Counted from the first letter of the stretch, positions 36,772-49,375 are shown. The stretch: DNA of 64,000 nucleotides from Euonymus europaeus (GCA_963580455.1 OY756970.1:19096001-19160000), one strand, 5' to 3'. Numbers and translations: made by a program. Notes: a model not told the origin generated them from the letters alone.

Positions 36772-38514
36772 GATAACTCCATGATTTATAGAGTTATTTG
36801 TGTTATTTTTGTTTTACATGAGTTAGTTTGAGAGTGTTTTTAGTCTTTTTATGCACAAATTGAGGTTTAGTAAGTCATATTTCATTTTAGTGAGTATTTT
36901 TAATTATTTCATGTTTTAGTTTGCGTCATTTATGACTTGTGCATATGGTCATTTCAGTTCAATAAGTAATCATGAAAATTTTGGAAGAAAGAATATCTTC
37001 TTCTTTTACAAAAATGGGTTTTTGAGCTTTCCACTGCCACTTTGCATTTTAATGTGTGGTTCGAGGTTTCAATGCTTAAACATGATTAAATATACCACTT
37101 ACGAGCTGTTTGAATGATTTGCATAGGTTTCGGATGAATTGGGACTGATTCGAGAACGAAAAATGGAAGATGGAAAAGCTGTCAAAGCATATGAGCTGCT
37201 ATTTGACCAGCCATTGCGGTTGCTATAAAATTTTGATTTAAGTGATTCTTGTGGCGTTGAAAACTACACATCTCAAGCTTAGCGTGGATATCAATTTTAT
37301 TAATTTTGGACCACAGATAGAAAAAAAATTGTGAGCATACGAAGTCAGCTGGGTAACAACTCAATGGTTCTGCGTATCCTTCACTTTTTTCAGTGTAACT
37401 TTCACTCTACTTTCCAGAAAAATGTGATTTATGATGTGTTGGAAAGATAAGAAGAAGGTCTACAACTATTATGTTTTAAGGTTTCCCAAATTTTGGCCTT
37501 AGGATACTGTAAAATGGTCATCTTTGCAGACCACAAAATCTAGCTGGAATACGCAGCAGCAGAAGGGTGTTTTCGGAATTTTAACTTCATTAAATGGGGT
37601 ATTTGAGACAAAGTAAAAGGAGGGTTTTGGTAGAGGGGATCAGAGAGGTCTCTTAAAGGGAGGAAGACGGCAGAAAACAAAGGGAGGAGACGCACAAATG
37701 CAGTGAAAAGACACTCGGGAGACAATTTTTGAAGGAAAAAATCACTGGAACAAAGAGGAAGACAATTGAAAAATCTGGTTCATTCACTACATTCGTAGAT
37801 GGGTTGTAATTCTTTTCTTTGCTTTGATTGACTATTTTCATGAACTAATTTATATTACTAGAGCTATGATGTAGTTTAATTTTTCTTAATTGAATTCAAA
37901 GTTTCAATAAATTCTTGGTTTTTATTCATTGTTAAGCGTTCAAGATTGTTCTTAATGTTATTAAACATCTGGCCAATGTTTGATTGAATTATTTATCATG
38001 GTTTTGTCTGAAAAGGAAAAGCAGGGTATTGATCGTATCATGAATGTCGTAAATTGAATGAATGTCAGATATGGATTAATAATTTATGTTGTTTTTTTTT
38101 ATGGTTTTCCGTTGATTTTAATGCGTTTCTAATTTTCTAAATCGTGCTTGGAAGAGACGATTGTTGATTAGCAGTAGTTTTGATATAGCTTGAAAATGAG
38201 TCAAATAAATTAGGGAAAATCCACTGAAAACAAGAATAATTGTTCAAGGTTTATTAAACTGAGATTCAATTGAGATAACTAAGGTGAAATCATGGGCTCT
38301 AGTGCTTCTTAATTTTGATACTTGTTTCACTTACTTGTTGCTATTAATTTTTGTTAATTCGTTGTTCAACTATTCAAACTCAATTCTGTGTCCAAGTAAT
38401 GCTTGTAATTGAATTAGTAGCCTATAGTTGATTGAATTAAATAGTCTTTGAGGGTTCGATATTCGATCTTTGATCACTAAATTACTTGTTTGCGATTTCG
38501 TGGCGCTTGCAAAT
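36772..38514 (+). mobile_element. Probable long solo LTR
   Basis: Starts TGATAACTCCATGATTTATA and ends in gagggttcgatattcgatct ... gatttcgtggcgcttgca, an ending typical of long Ty3-type LTRs in plants. It has no long coding frame. A clean target duplication was not found (ttgta on the left, ttgca just inside the right end), so the exact ends are uncertain. Confidence 0.45.
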
Positions 38515-38698
38515 GATTTTCACAATACCATACACTTGGATTCCATCAGATATGGAAGAGCAACCTGTGGCAGTGGCAGTGACAGTAACTGAAGAAGGAA
38601 AAATTTATGTGCAACTCTCTCATGATGAGAACTCAACATATCAAGAGTGCAATGCCAATGTTGATGGTCTTAATGATGTCCAAAGTACTTAGGGGTGG
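38515..38698 (+). pseudogene. Unrecognised coding-like segment cut by a Tip100 element
   Basis: The frame reads DMEEQPVAVAVTVTEEGKIY and continues as VQLSHDENSTYQECNANVDG up to the left end of the Tip100 element. An acceptor-like site (attccatcag) precedes it at about 38551. After the transposon the frame could resume with MNISYETCNN at 39835. I do not recognise the protein. Confidence 0.35.
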
Positions 38699-39826
38699 AT
38701 CCAACTTCTAGACTAAGGGGGGCGGGGTTCAGAGGAGTGTCCCGAATTTTTTTTAGAGTTTACATTCAAGCACAAGATCAAAGTATTACTCAATCAAAAA
38801 TATTAATCAACGAAATCTAACTAATTGAATAGAAAGCTTCCACTATATAATCGAACACTAAAACAAATGATCATATAGATAATGAAAACCATACATATAA
38901 ATTGTTCAAGAGTTACAATTGCAATCTAGGAGTTTTTATATTTTGATAATATTGCATAATAACTTCATTAGAAATTTGAGCAAATACTTATTTCTCAATG
39001 TATGTAACTAAACAATCATTGAGTCATTCATCTTCCATTTGATTCCGTAATCGCTTATTCACAATCTCCATGGCTGAAAATGCTCTTTCCACGGTTGTAG
39101 TTAAGACAAGTAAAGTTAATGCTAGTGTTATAAGTCTATATACATGCGGATAAACAAAGTCGTTTCTTGTTACAACCATCTTCTTTGCAAGATCAGTAAT
39201 CTCATGAACACTAACAAATCCATCATTATTGCGCATATCAAGTACGTAAATTTGCAACTGATCATCAAGTATCACAAGATCCACATAAAAAAGCAAATAA
39301 ATAATCTAATTAGACAATACCCAACTAGGCAGCAAGCAATTAAGCAATTAATACCAAGTTTCCAATTAGGCAGCAAACAAGCAAACAATTCCACTTAGGC
39401 AATTAATCAATCCCAACTAGGCAGCAAGCAATCAATTCCAATTAGGCTGGGCTAATTCAAATTAGCTTAAGCCTAGGTCCCTAACAGCACTAGTATTTTA
39501 AAAAAATTGAAAGGTCTAGTTTCGGCAAAGAAAACAAACTCATTTGAGCTTTCTGTCAAGTTTTGATTTCTTGCCTTCTTGAGTAAGCGCGTCGGCGTCG
39601 AGATAAGCCCCGAATGCTTCGAAATTTGAAGCCGCACATTCTCCTCTCTATCATAGTGCTCTGGAATCTTGATGTGCTATGAGGCTATGAGTGATGCGCC
39701 TGTGCGCGAGGAATGAAGGAAAGAAGAGAAGGGATTGGGCTGGGTGTTTGGCTGGGCTAATTTTTCGATCATATATGAAATGGGGTAAGTATAAAAAAAC
39801 ATTGTCGCAAGACAGATCCGCCGCTG
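38690..39826. mobile_element. Tip100-type hAT deletion derivative
   Basis: Left end TAGGGGTGGATCCAAC and inverted right end CAGCGGCGGATCTGTC are imperfect terminal repeats of the Tip100 kind. Near-identical 8-bp duplications flank it, AAAGTACT at 38682-38689 and AAAGCACT at 39827-39834. Only the C-terminal piece of a transposase remains. Inside, at 39315-39450, there is a small run of diverged 'aactaggcagcaagcaa' repeats. Confidence 0.8.
38985..39296 (-). pseudogene. hAT transposase C-terminal remnant
   Basis: The minus-strand reading contains LITLALTLLVLTTTVERAFS followed by AMEIVNKRLRNQMEDE, which is the hAT dimerisation motif (hATC: TVERAFSAM, LRN-x-M). A TGA follows, after which the same frame continues LNDCLVTYIEK, the usual end of such transposases, so the stop is an inactivating mutation. 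The N-terminal zinc finger and catalytic parts are missing. Confidence 0.85.
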
Positions 39827-39834
39827 AAAGCACT

Positions 39835-40644
39835 ATGAATATATCCTACGAAACATGTAATAATGTAATGATAGTATTTATTAAATAAAAAAAATTATTT
39901 TTTTATGAGCATTTATATAATATAACGTAACAAGCATGTTTTCGAATATTTTATATAGTAAATGATATCGTGTATATAGTTTAGCTTGCAATGATAATTA
40001 GTTAATGGAAACATTAGCTGTTATTTGAATGTGTGTTTTTGCTGATTTGATTTTATTGAGAGATATGGATAATTATGTCACTTAATTTTTAAGTAATAAT
40101 GGTGGGACTCATAATTAATTTTGGTGAAAAAAAATAAAGGAGTTACTAGTTTTAAAAATCCAAAATGCCCCTTTATAATTGTAAAATAGCTAGTTTTGGG
40201 GGCAATTTTGTTAACTCGTCTAAATAAAGTTTATACAATATTAAAGACCGAATATCATTAATAACAACTATAAACGACTAGTTTGTGCATATTGTATTGC
40301 TGGTTAGTATTACACAACTAAGCAGAAAGCTCTCCGCAATGAGACATTGCTTGAAAAGCTTATTCTTCTCGACATTGATATCTATACTCTTTATAAATTG
40401 ATTTTATAGATCGAGTCTTTCATCGAGGAGGTGAATGATAAGGTCTGGCTGATGATCGATTTGATTGAGGGAATGAGATTCTAACAATGACTTCACCATG
40501 GAATTTATTTTATTTTAAATCACACCCAAACTCATTCAATTCATGTTATGGTTGGTAAGTATGCCACTCTCTCTTTGATGGAGAGATAATGATGATGATT
40601 TGAATCTAAGTACACATTACATTGTATGCAATCTCCGTTGCAAC
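39835..40644. other. AT-rich spacer
   Basis: Lies between the Tip100 element and the hAT MITE. No gene or repeat was recognised apart from the possible continuation of the interrupted coding-like segment at 39835-39888. Confidence 0.4.
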
Positions 40645-41716
40645 TAGGGCTGTAATCGGTCGGTTTTCGGTCGGTTTGACAGTGGCTTACACCCGGGCCG
40701 AAAGTCTCGGTTTTTTCATTTAGTAGTCACCTAAACCGGCCAATTCACAGAATGTACTGGTAATAACCGTTATTCGGTTCGGTCGGTTTTCGGTTAGTGA
40801 GTGCCTTTTTGGGATTTTTCGGATTTTTCGCTTGATACTTGATAGTGAGTGCTGACTTTCGAGTCAAGAAGAACTAGAGAAGTAGAGAACCTGACAAGTG
40901 ATAACGAGTGAGACTATGATTTCAGATTTGTGAGAGAAATAAGACTTGAGAGATTAAGAATTCAAGACTCACCGACTCAAGAGTCAAGACTCAAGAGCAC
41001 TGGAGAAGAAGAGAATGAGAGCACTGAGCACTGCAGAATTCGTCGATCCGAGAATGCCATAAAGGCATAAATGGAGTTGTGCCTTTATGGCATTCTATGA
41101 AGTCTGAATAGTGGAGACGTGGAGTACTGGAGTGAAGACTAAAAAGTAAAGATGAAGAATAGGCTAGGTTTCGGCATTTCACACTTTCAAGAGTGATAAA
41201 ATCATAAAAAATTAAAAAGATAAAATATAAAGCATAAAGTATAAAGTATTGATAAAGTATTATCAATAGTTGATATAAAGTATTGATAAAGTATAAAGTA
41301 TTTCACACTTTCAGGAGTGATCAAAATATAAAGTATTGGAGCTGAGTGCGGCTTCTGTCGTGCTTTAATGCGCGTTCTCCTAGGAATGTTGTGAGTTTGG
41401 ATTAGTGTTTCTTTGCTGGGTTCCCCCCTCCTATGTACCACAAAAAAAAATATAAAGTATTGATAAAGTATTTATCAATAGTTGATAAAGTATTATCAAC
41501 TATTAATTATTTAATTATTATTTATTAAATATACACATATCCGGTTCGGTTTTAACCGAACTTTTTTATATTAAATGATAAAACCGACCAAACATATGTG
41601 TATATGAGTACAAACCGGCCAATCGGTCGGTTTTAAATTTCATTACAGTGGGAAACCGGCCATTCGATCGGTTCGGTCGGTCGGGTAGATTTTCACGGTT
41701 TTTTTTTACAGCCCTA
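40645..41716. mobile_element. Non-autonomous hAT element, TSD GTTGCAAC
   Basis: Terminal repeats TAGGGCTGTAA / TTACAGCCCTA lie between perfect 8-bp duplications GTTGCAAC (40637-40644 and 41717-41724). Sub-terminal regions are rich in cggtcggttttcggtcggtt in both orientations, the pattern of well-known plant hAT MITEs. It has no transposase. The middle carries aaagtattgataaagtat repeats (41220-41500). Confidence 0.9.
41051..41096. repeat. Perfect 17-bp hairpin inside the hAT element
   Basis: agaatgccataaaggca (41051-41067) and tgcctttatggcattct (41080-41096) are perfect inverted copies around a 12-base loop. Confidence 0.9.
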
Positions 41717-41724
41717 GTTGCAAC

Positions 41725-42267
41725 CCCTGATTGAGGGACCTAAAACGAAGATTTTGATTGTTAAATAGTATTTCAACATAATGATGACAATAAGTATTGT
41801 GTCCCATTTTAAAATAATGGATGATGTCACGTGACAAATATGATTAATTCGTAACAACCTCTATCTTAATTCATAACAACCCTTTTTTTTATGTAAATGG
41901 CATTACTTAATATATTTGATGTAATTAAAAAAATGTTTTTTTTTTTTTTTTTATCTTTCACGTCTTCAATCCCTAATGAATCTTTATGCAACCACCCATG
42001 CCCCTATTTTCTACAATTTACCGAACTTCATATAGTCCATCGACTTCCCTCTAATTGGATCTCGGCTTACGATTGGGTCTTCTATCGTGCGCGATACCTA
42101 TCGTGTATCGATCGATTAAGAAAACTATGGTGGTAGGTTATCTTTGAGGAGAGGACCATGTTTATTGTTGTCTGCATCAGACTCTACTGCTAGCGTTTGG
42201 AGCAGTTTCTAGGGGTTTTTTCTCTGCAGTTTTTTGACCCGGATTCTTCCTTCGCCGTCATTTGAAA
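41725..42267 (+). promoter_or_regulatory. RAD23 upstream region and 5' leader
   Basis: The region between the hAT element and the RAD23 ATG must hold its promoter and leader. A perfect palindromic G-box, GTCACGTGAC, is at 41826-41835. A T-rich run is at 41936-41952. No clear TATA box was assigned. Confidence 0.55.
41826..41835. promoter_or_regulatory. G-box (GTCACGTGAC)
   Basis: A 10-bp palindrome centred on CACGTG, about 430 bp upstream of the RAD23 start codon. Such sites bind bZIP and bHLH factors in plants. Its use here is inferred. Confidence 0.5.
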
Positions 42268-45200
42268 ATGAAGCTCACTGTAAAAACGCTGAAAGGCAGT
42301 CACTTTGAAATCAAGGTCCAGAGCATAGACAGTGTGAGTGCCCTCATATGCATATCTGTGTATTTTTGTGTGTGCCTTGCCTTCATATCTAGTATCTTTT
42401 GATTGAACGCATTGTTGGTATTCTTTGTTTTTCTGACTAGATTATGGCTGTGAAGAAGAACATTGAAGATGTTCAAGGAAAAGACAATTACCCTTGTGGA
42501 CAGCAGTTGTTGATTCACAATGGGAAGGTGTTGAAAGATGAAACTACATTGGCAGATAACAAGGTTACCGAAGATGGTTTCCTTGTTGTCATGCTTAGCA
42601 AGGTAACCTTCTTTCTTCTTATTGTTTTAATGTTTTCTAATCCCTTTAATGGACTTATATAACAATGTGCTTTTATTGAATGTGTTCCACTGCTTTATGC
42701 ATACCATTGACAATAAATTCCCATATATATTTGGTAGTGTGAAGGACAAGAATTTTTGGTGGCTGATGTGAGAAAGTCAACAACGTGCAATTTATTGAAA
42801 TGTTCATTTGAAAAAGGATTGTAACGGAATAAGAGATAGAGAGGTTTACATTTTCATGTGAAGTCTTAATATGTGAGACAACCTTGATGCAATAACTGAT
42901 GCTTTCATGACTCATGAGAACAATAATTTCTTGCCGATGTGCTATTATCAACCCTCAATGCAATTAATAGCAGCTAGAAGTTGACCTTTCGCTCCAATAT
43001 GGAAATGTAGAACACCATCTAAAATTGCCTTTTCTTGCTTGAGCTTCCTGACAAAATGCTTGCCTTTGGCAACTTTAAAGAAAGGGGATTCCAGTCATTC
43101 CACATCATTATTAGATGCCCCTTGTGCAAGGAAGCAGAGGAAATGAACAGCCACCTCTTTCTACATTGCGAACTGACGGACTAGTTTTGGGAAATAACAA
43201 GAAAAAGCCTTCTGGATTTTTTTCGTTGGGTAGGTATTACTTGCTCGAGCTTTATGTGAAAAAACTAAGAAGAGAAAATAAAATAAAAATGTGACGTCCC
43301 TCACAGTGGTGGCTCATGTTGAGAGAATGCGATAACGGTGTTCGAAGGAGATAAAACTCCCAAAGTAATTCTAATGCAAAGATTGGTGTTACACCATGCC
43401 TTTGGTCCAAGAGGTGATGAGTTGTAAATGAGGATTCAATCGTAATATACTAAACTTGATCGTTTCATTAATCTCTATAGCTTTCTTTGAGCAAGGTGGC
43501 ACCCACCTTGGTGCCCTATTTTAATAAAACTTCTTTTCAATTAACACTTAATACTAGACTGAAAGGACATTATTATTTCCAATATAGAACCTACTTGAAC
43601 TTAGATCTTGGATTTTTTTCTCACTATTGGGTTTGCTTATTCCGGAGTGTCTTGTGGTCTCAGTCACCATCTTCATATGGGTTGAGGAAAGCCAAAAAGA
43701 AGGAAGGAAAGTTAATTGTGATAAGTATAGAAGAAAACAAAAAACAAAAATAATATCTATGCTAGTTTCTGCTTTATTAGGAACTCAGCTGCAAGGTAGA
43801 TAGTGTGAGGTATGTCAATATGTATGATTTTATTTTATCTATCTTAGTCTACCATGTGGTGGGGGGTGCAAATAATCGTTTGGGGTACTTTTATGTTTGC
43901 CACTAACTTTGAAACACCTTACTTCTAAGCTTCAAAAAGTAGGTTTTAAATGCAATTTCATTCTCTATAATTTGTGGCACTTTTAAATGCATGCGTTTGG
44001 GGATTTTGAAACTGATCTCTTATCATCAATTGAAGAGGAAAGCTCTAGTTCTTATCCCTCTAGCGTCCATCTGCTCTATCTGGAAGTGAGAAAATAATTG
44101 TGCTTTCAATATTAACGAATCCTACCTAGATACTTTCATTGACAACTGGCTTTGCTCGTTGAAATTCGGGTCTTCAAATTCAGACGTATGTAATAGTAGT
44201 AACTTTATAGAGACTATTGATTTCTCTCTGTCGTAATCCATTTTCTGGGCTGCAACTCGTTGGTGCTTGTTCAATAAATTTCTTTTACAAGCCAAAAAAA
44301 TGATTGATTAAGTAGAATATCCTTTCTTTCTCTTTGAATGAAGATGATTGTTTTAATTTTAGTTGATAATACCTTAGAAGTATTTAACAGATGTAGTTTT
44401 AATGATTTATTGGAGTTCTCTTACTATAAGAAAATTTTAGATTTCGGCTGCATTGTCTTCTTCTTACTCTTGGTCTTGCATTGCATGGATTGGCCAAAAT
44501 TGGCTACTTATGTCCTTATCTGTTTCAAAATTCGTACTGACTATGTAAATAACATGCATCTTTACATGTTACAATATGGGTTTATGTCGCTTATCCTAAA
44601 CAATTGAGAGAATGGCCTTGATGATGATGCATCTTTTAGTAAATCATAAAATTTCTATTAATAGAAAATTTTCGTCGACTATTCTTGTCTGCTATTGCCA
44701 AATAAATGACTGGGTTTGATGGTAAATATTTTTGTCTGGTCTGCTTGTGCAATCTGTTATATATGGTGCTCTAATGACAGAATATAGAAATGTTAGCATT
44801 GTTGTTAGCTTCTACCATCCTGCATTTGTTTTCTTCTTCTTTTTTGTGGTCGCACAGTTGGGTGTGATCTTGAACAGAGTTCCAATAGCCATGTACACCT
44901 TCCCAATAAGATACAAACATAATGTGAAAATAATTTTGTCCAAATTGACCGTTATGTCTTTTACACTCTCCATCAGTGTCCCAGTTTTAGGCTACAGCTG
45001 ATATTAGATACCTTTTTTGTTGAGTTTGGGTCTTTTTTTCTCTCTCTCCCCCTCTCTCTTTTAACGTTTTATTGACACTTTTTTGCACAAAGCCTTAATT
45101 TTTCCCATTATTTTTCCTACCCTACAGAGTAAAACATCAGGCTCAGCTGGGGCTTCATCTACTGTGGTATATTCCTGCTCGTTCTTGTTGTTTGTTGGGT

Positions 45201-46465
45201 ACTTGGGTACTACGTCAACCTTGCTTGTCTTAGATATAAAAATTTAGTGCTTTCATATGACAGCCTACTTCAACAGCTGTATCCACAGCTGCAACAGCTT
45301 TAAATCCGACTCCTACACCTGGTGGTCCTGGACAAGAATCGTGAGTATCAAAATTTTCTTTCTAATGCTTTTGGGTTCAGACATGGTTCATACTCCATTA
45401 TGCATATTTTTGTGTACTTCTAATGCCTATGAAATATAGTAAGTGTTGTGATGAGCAACCTTTGAAGCATCCTCGTTGTAATTACCTAATGAAACAAGAA
45501 CATATGGCATTTGGTTGAGTTGAATATCATGCTAGGGAAATAACTCATCTTATCTTTCCCTGCGTTTTCTGCTCGACGTTTTGTTTCAAAAAACTATAAT
45601 GCCTGAAGCCTTTTTTGGGTTATCCTTAACACTTCATTCAGCATATGATGTGAGCTCCTTAATTGGTGTGAGTTCTTAGGGTATGGAAACTATGTTTGGG
45701 TCAATTAGGCATGATTCACAAGGAGCTTACGTTTTCTTTTATGGAGAGCCACTTTTTGTTGGGGCTTTAAAGTCATAGCATGAATATCTATGAAGTTTTT
45801 AAGTTTGCATGTCTAACTGTTTGAAGATCTCCATTGCGCTTTAATTCCAAACCGACAGTTTTGATAAAGCCATAACAGCCATCTTCACTATTAAATAAAG
45901 GAGAAATTTTTTTTGAAAAAGTTAAGACTGCTGGCATAGCTACTTACAAATCACTAGTTTGGGATTGAAGGGAAATCTGAGGGGATCTCAATGTGCTTAG
46001 TTATATGATGTGATTGCAATGAATTTTGTTGCAGTGCACTGAGTGATACTTATAGTCAAGCTGCTTCAAATTTGGTTGGTGGTAACAGTCTTGAGAAGAC
46101 AATTCAAGAGCTAATGGAAATGGGTGGTGGCAGCTGGGACAAAGAAACAGTTACTCGTGCACTTCGAGCAGCATATAACAACCCAGAACGGGCTGTAGAT
46201 TATTTATACTCTGTATGCCTGAAATTCCAAATTTGTTCTTCTGCAATGTTTTAGCTGGACCTGCGTACTGATACTATCTTCTCTTGCGTACAGGGTATTC
46301 CAGAAACTGCAGAAGTTGCTGTGCCAGTGGTTCATAATCCTGCTAGTGAAACGGGCGCATCCCCTGCTTTGTTGGTCTCTCAAGCTCCAAATACATCACC
46401 CTTTAATATGTTTCCTCAGGTATACTTCAGGTTCTGAAATTCACATCACCTGCCTTTAATAAGAG

Positions 46466-46517
<52 letters not shown>

Positions 46518-47645
46518 AGTTGGTGTATTTCTAGGAAACACTTTCTGGCGGAGGTGGTGGTGATGGATCCCTTGATTTCCTTAGAAACAATCAACAGGTA
46601 TGGCACATTTAACATCTTCTTGTTGTTGTTCAACTATAAACTCTTTGTAGTAATGTTTTCCAAATATGCATTGTTCCCATTTATTTAGTAATTTGTTTTT
46701 GTTATATGCCAATTTCATACTAGTCCAATTGCTCACATATATTGATATTGTATCTTAGTTCCAAGCATTGCGGTCAATGGTGCAAGGAAACCCACAAATT
46801 TTGCAGGTCTTTAGTTGTTTTCCTTTTGGATTCTATAAAATCAGTGGCAATAAATGTCTTAAAGTCTTGGTGTTTCTGTTACAGCCAATGCTTCAGGAGC
46901 TTGGAAAGCAAAATCCCCAACTTTTAGGAATGATTCAGGAGCATCATGCGGAGTTCCTTCAGTTGATAAATGAACCTCTTGAAGATTCTGAAGGGTGAGT
47001 AATAAATGAACCTCTTGCTACTATTTGGCATTTGAAATATGGGGGAAAACATTTGTCTCTTTCGAAAATGACAATATGTATGAGCAAAAGTTTTGAATTT
47101 AAGCATTTGAGCGCTTATGTGAGATAGCCTCATGATGATAACAAGTTTTAACTGAATTCAAAGTGTGCCATTTTCAAATTCTCTTAACACTGGCAATGAT
47201 GATAGGGAGGCCCACAAGAAATGTCAACGTTAAGAGAATATGACTTGTATGATATAGGGATGGGCCCATGTGGATATTCATTTTTTGTTCAGTCACCTTC
47301 TTAACTTGATTATTCTGCATAATTTTCAAATCTGTGGTTTTTGGTTGGCATTGTAAATTTCATCTATGTTCCAGGGACATATTTGATCAGCCAGAGCAAG
47401 ATATGCCTCATGCTGTCAATGTGACACCAGCCGAACAGGAGGCAATTGAACGAGTACGTTTTGGGTTTGTGCTACCATTATATCCTTAAAGCGATATCAG
47501 CTAACTGGTTTTTACATTCTCTATGTAGCTGGAGGCAATGGGTTTTGATAGAGCCCTTGTAATTGAGGCATTCCTGGCTTGCGATCGCAATGAGGAATTG
47601 GCAGCCAACTACCTACTAGAAAACGGGACAGATTTTGATGATTGA
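42268..47645 (+). CDS. RAD23: RAD23 ubiquitin receptor
   Basis: Eleven phased exons (42268-42333, 42441-42602, 45128-45166, 45264-45340, 46035-46212, 46294-46419, 46535-46597, 46759-46806, 46885-46994, 47375-47453, 47529-47645) give 354 aa. Domains: ubiquitin-like 1-76 ([17 protein letters not shown]), a short Pro/Thr/Ala linker, UBA1 at about 130-172 ([20 protein letters not shown]), XPC-binding domain at about 225-278 ([25 protein letters not shown]), UBA2 at about 312-351 ([20 protein letters not shown]). RAD23 carries ubiquitinated proteins to the proteasome and stabilises the XPC damage sensor in nucleotide excision repair. Intron 2 (2.5 kb) contains old L1 debris. All domains are complete. 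Which plant paralogue (A-D) cannot be settled here. Confidence 0.95.
43050..44300 (+). mobile_element. L1 debris in RAD23 intron 2
   Basis: Readings of a LINE zinc-knuckle (zf-RVT) region are visible: [20 protein letters not shown] at about 43115-43180, and further on [11 protein letters not shown] and [18 protein letters not shown] at about 44060-44170. The latter part runs to an A run at about 44294-44300. The two parts are separated by about 0.7 kb of unrelated sequence (43290-43990), probably a later insertion that I could not delimit. Confidence 0.6.
46465..46510. repeat. (CT)n(TA)n microsatellite
   Basis: A compound dinucleotide repeat in RAD23 intron 6, about 23 bp of CT followed by about 22 bp of TA. 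Likely polymorphic. Confidence 0.9.
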
Positions 47646-48313
47646 GTGCCGAACTTTCTTTGACTTCACAGGTTCAATGTTGCATGTGGATCTTGCCATT
47701 GTCAGCATCCTGAATGTTGTTTACTAAATAGAATCTCTATGACAGTATGACTATCATGGATAAGAAAATAGTTCCCATGTTATTGAATAATTTTGATATA
47801 GGTGCCCTGATTATTTATTATTTTCGGTTCCTGACAGTAGATTTTGGACTTATTGAGGGATTTAAGTTTTGTTTGTCATCAGATGAAATTTGCAACAAGT
47901 TCCAACACTTTCTGTTACAAAATACATACAGGGACTTTTGATGGTGTCATGTTTAAACGTGGTGAAAGACCCAGATAAACCACATAAGTTGCTGTTTTTT
48001 AGCTAAAAGTACAGAATTTCATCCTTGTACTGGTACGACGAAGCTGCCAGAGTGCATCTTTAAATACTGAGGTCTGAAATAAACACGGGCAATTGATTTA
48101 TAAAATCTTGACGCAAAAGTAACAGCTTCTGTAAGATGAGAATAACTAGAGGTTATCAATAAAATTCAGAATAAAGTGAGTATACATCACCATTACTAAT
48201 ATGCTTAGAAACCCAAAACAAAACCCACCAAATTACAATAAATAATGTCTCCCCTTTCCAATTGAGAAACAACAACAAAATTAAGCTATTGCCATAGAAT
48301 TAATATCAACCAT
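47646..48313. other. Shared 3' region of convergent genes
   Basis: Holds the 3' untranslated regions of RAD23 (+) and the small membrane protein (-). The short open frame at 47747-47941 has no recognisable content. Confidence 0.5.
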
Positions 48314-48598
48314 CTACAAAAATTTTAATTTTCCCTTGGAGACAGTATTTTTTGCCAGATCTATATTGCACAAGGCCTTTTTAGTTCCAGTGAGTCCAGA
48401 GCAAGATCCAGTAGATCCCAGAGTAACAGCAAAGTAGAGATATATAGTGCAGAGAACAGCCAAAAGGGCTAGAGCTGTTAAAAGGAATCGGTGCCTCCGA
48501 ACAAGTGTTGACCAGCTAGCCAACTCATCCCGTGGGAATTGCTTTCTGAATGATGGAGACCTTCGATGGGGAGAAGAAATTATCCCATCAAGAACCAT
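48314..48598 (-). CDS. Small conserved single-pass membrane protein
   Basis: 94 residues starting MVLDGIISSPHRRSPSFRKQ, with a basic Ser/Arg N-terminal part, one strong membrane segment (FLLTALALLAVLCTIYLYFA) and a short tail with two Cys (CSGLTGTKKALC) ending GKLKFL. I recall similar unnamed proteins in many plants, but no function. I chose the MVLDG start, not the in-frame ATG 17 codons upstream, because the family begins there; an acceptor site lies just upstream (AG at 48655-48654). The leader is therefore probably spliced, with the first exon near 50300-50400, where a CACAG|GTATTC donor is seen. Confidence 0.75.
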   Translation of the reverse strand: MVLDGIISSPHRRSPSFRKQFPRDELASWSTLVRRHRFLLTALALLAVLCTIYLYFAVTLGSTGSCSGLTGTKKALCNIDLAKNTVSKGKLKFL

Positions 48599-49375
48599 GG
48601 TTTGTCCTAAACAGATTTGATATCTCACCAATGTGGAGTCAATAAGCACAGGCCTGAAGGTAAAATTAATTCAAAAAAATATATTATTAGACGTAAAATA
48701 AAGGACAAGGTATAAGAAAATGTACCCCTTCATAGCTAGCTTCATTAAAGTGATCTTAAATCCTCAGTGATCAATTTACTCAAGTGTTAAGAGGACAGAA
48801 TGAAAGATTGCAAGTAGCCAATCATAAAAAAAAATGCATTCACCTACTCATTCAAAAGGGAAACAAAATTGTGTACCTTTACAATCAATAATATATTACT
48901 GTAGTGTACTCAAATACCGGCTTAGCATCTAGAAATTATCGAGAAGTGGCTGATACCTAGCCATTACATTCACCATAGTAGATAATAACTTCAACTATTC
49001 CAGTTTCTTTCTACAGTACTTGGTTATCCAATTAAAAACACATTATTTTTTAATGTGAAAAGGATATTATCAAACGGAGCACCAGGGTGGCGCAACAACT
49101 TAAAGATAGATAAGCTAGCTAATGCTATCAAACAAATTCCTACGAGAAGCATTATTCCAAAGTTTTACAATGCTAAACCAATTATCCATGTGAAGCAATC
49201 AAAGGAAGTTTGTCTTCGAAGCTCCTCACCTTCCAGACTAGCCACGGATAGCCATTGGAATAAGCAGTATAATAGACCAGTAGGCTTGTGTCTGGAACAA
49301 AACTCCCACGCCACTAACTCAGAGACAAGATTCTCACTAATAACCCAGCTTACTCTCAAGCGATAACAAACTTTC

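Noticed and set aside
36772..38514. Precise borders for the long LTR with a target duplication
   Set aside because: The best candidate duplications (ttgta and ttgca) would leave the element without a CA end, so I list it only as probable.
38486..38550. Start codon of the 68-aa frame at 38486 as a real gene start
   Set aside because: The first part overlaps the end of the probable LTR; only the stretch after the acceptor-like site at about 38551 looks coding.
44338..44607. 89-aa open frame in RAD23 intron 2
   Set aside because: Inside an intron with no recognisable domain, AT-rich and hydrophobic by composition.
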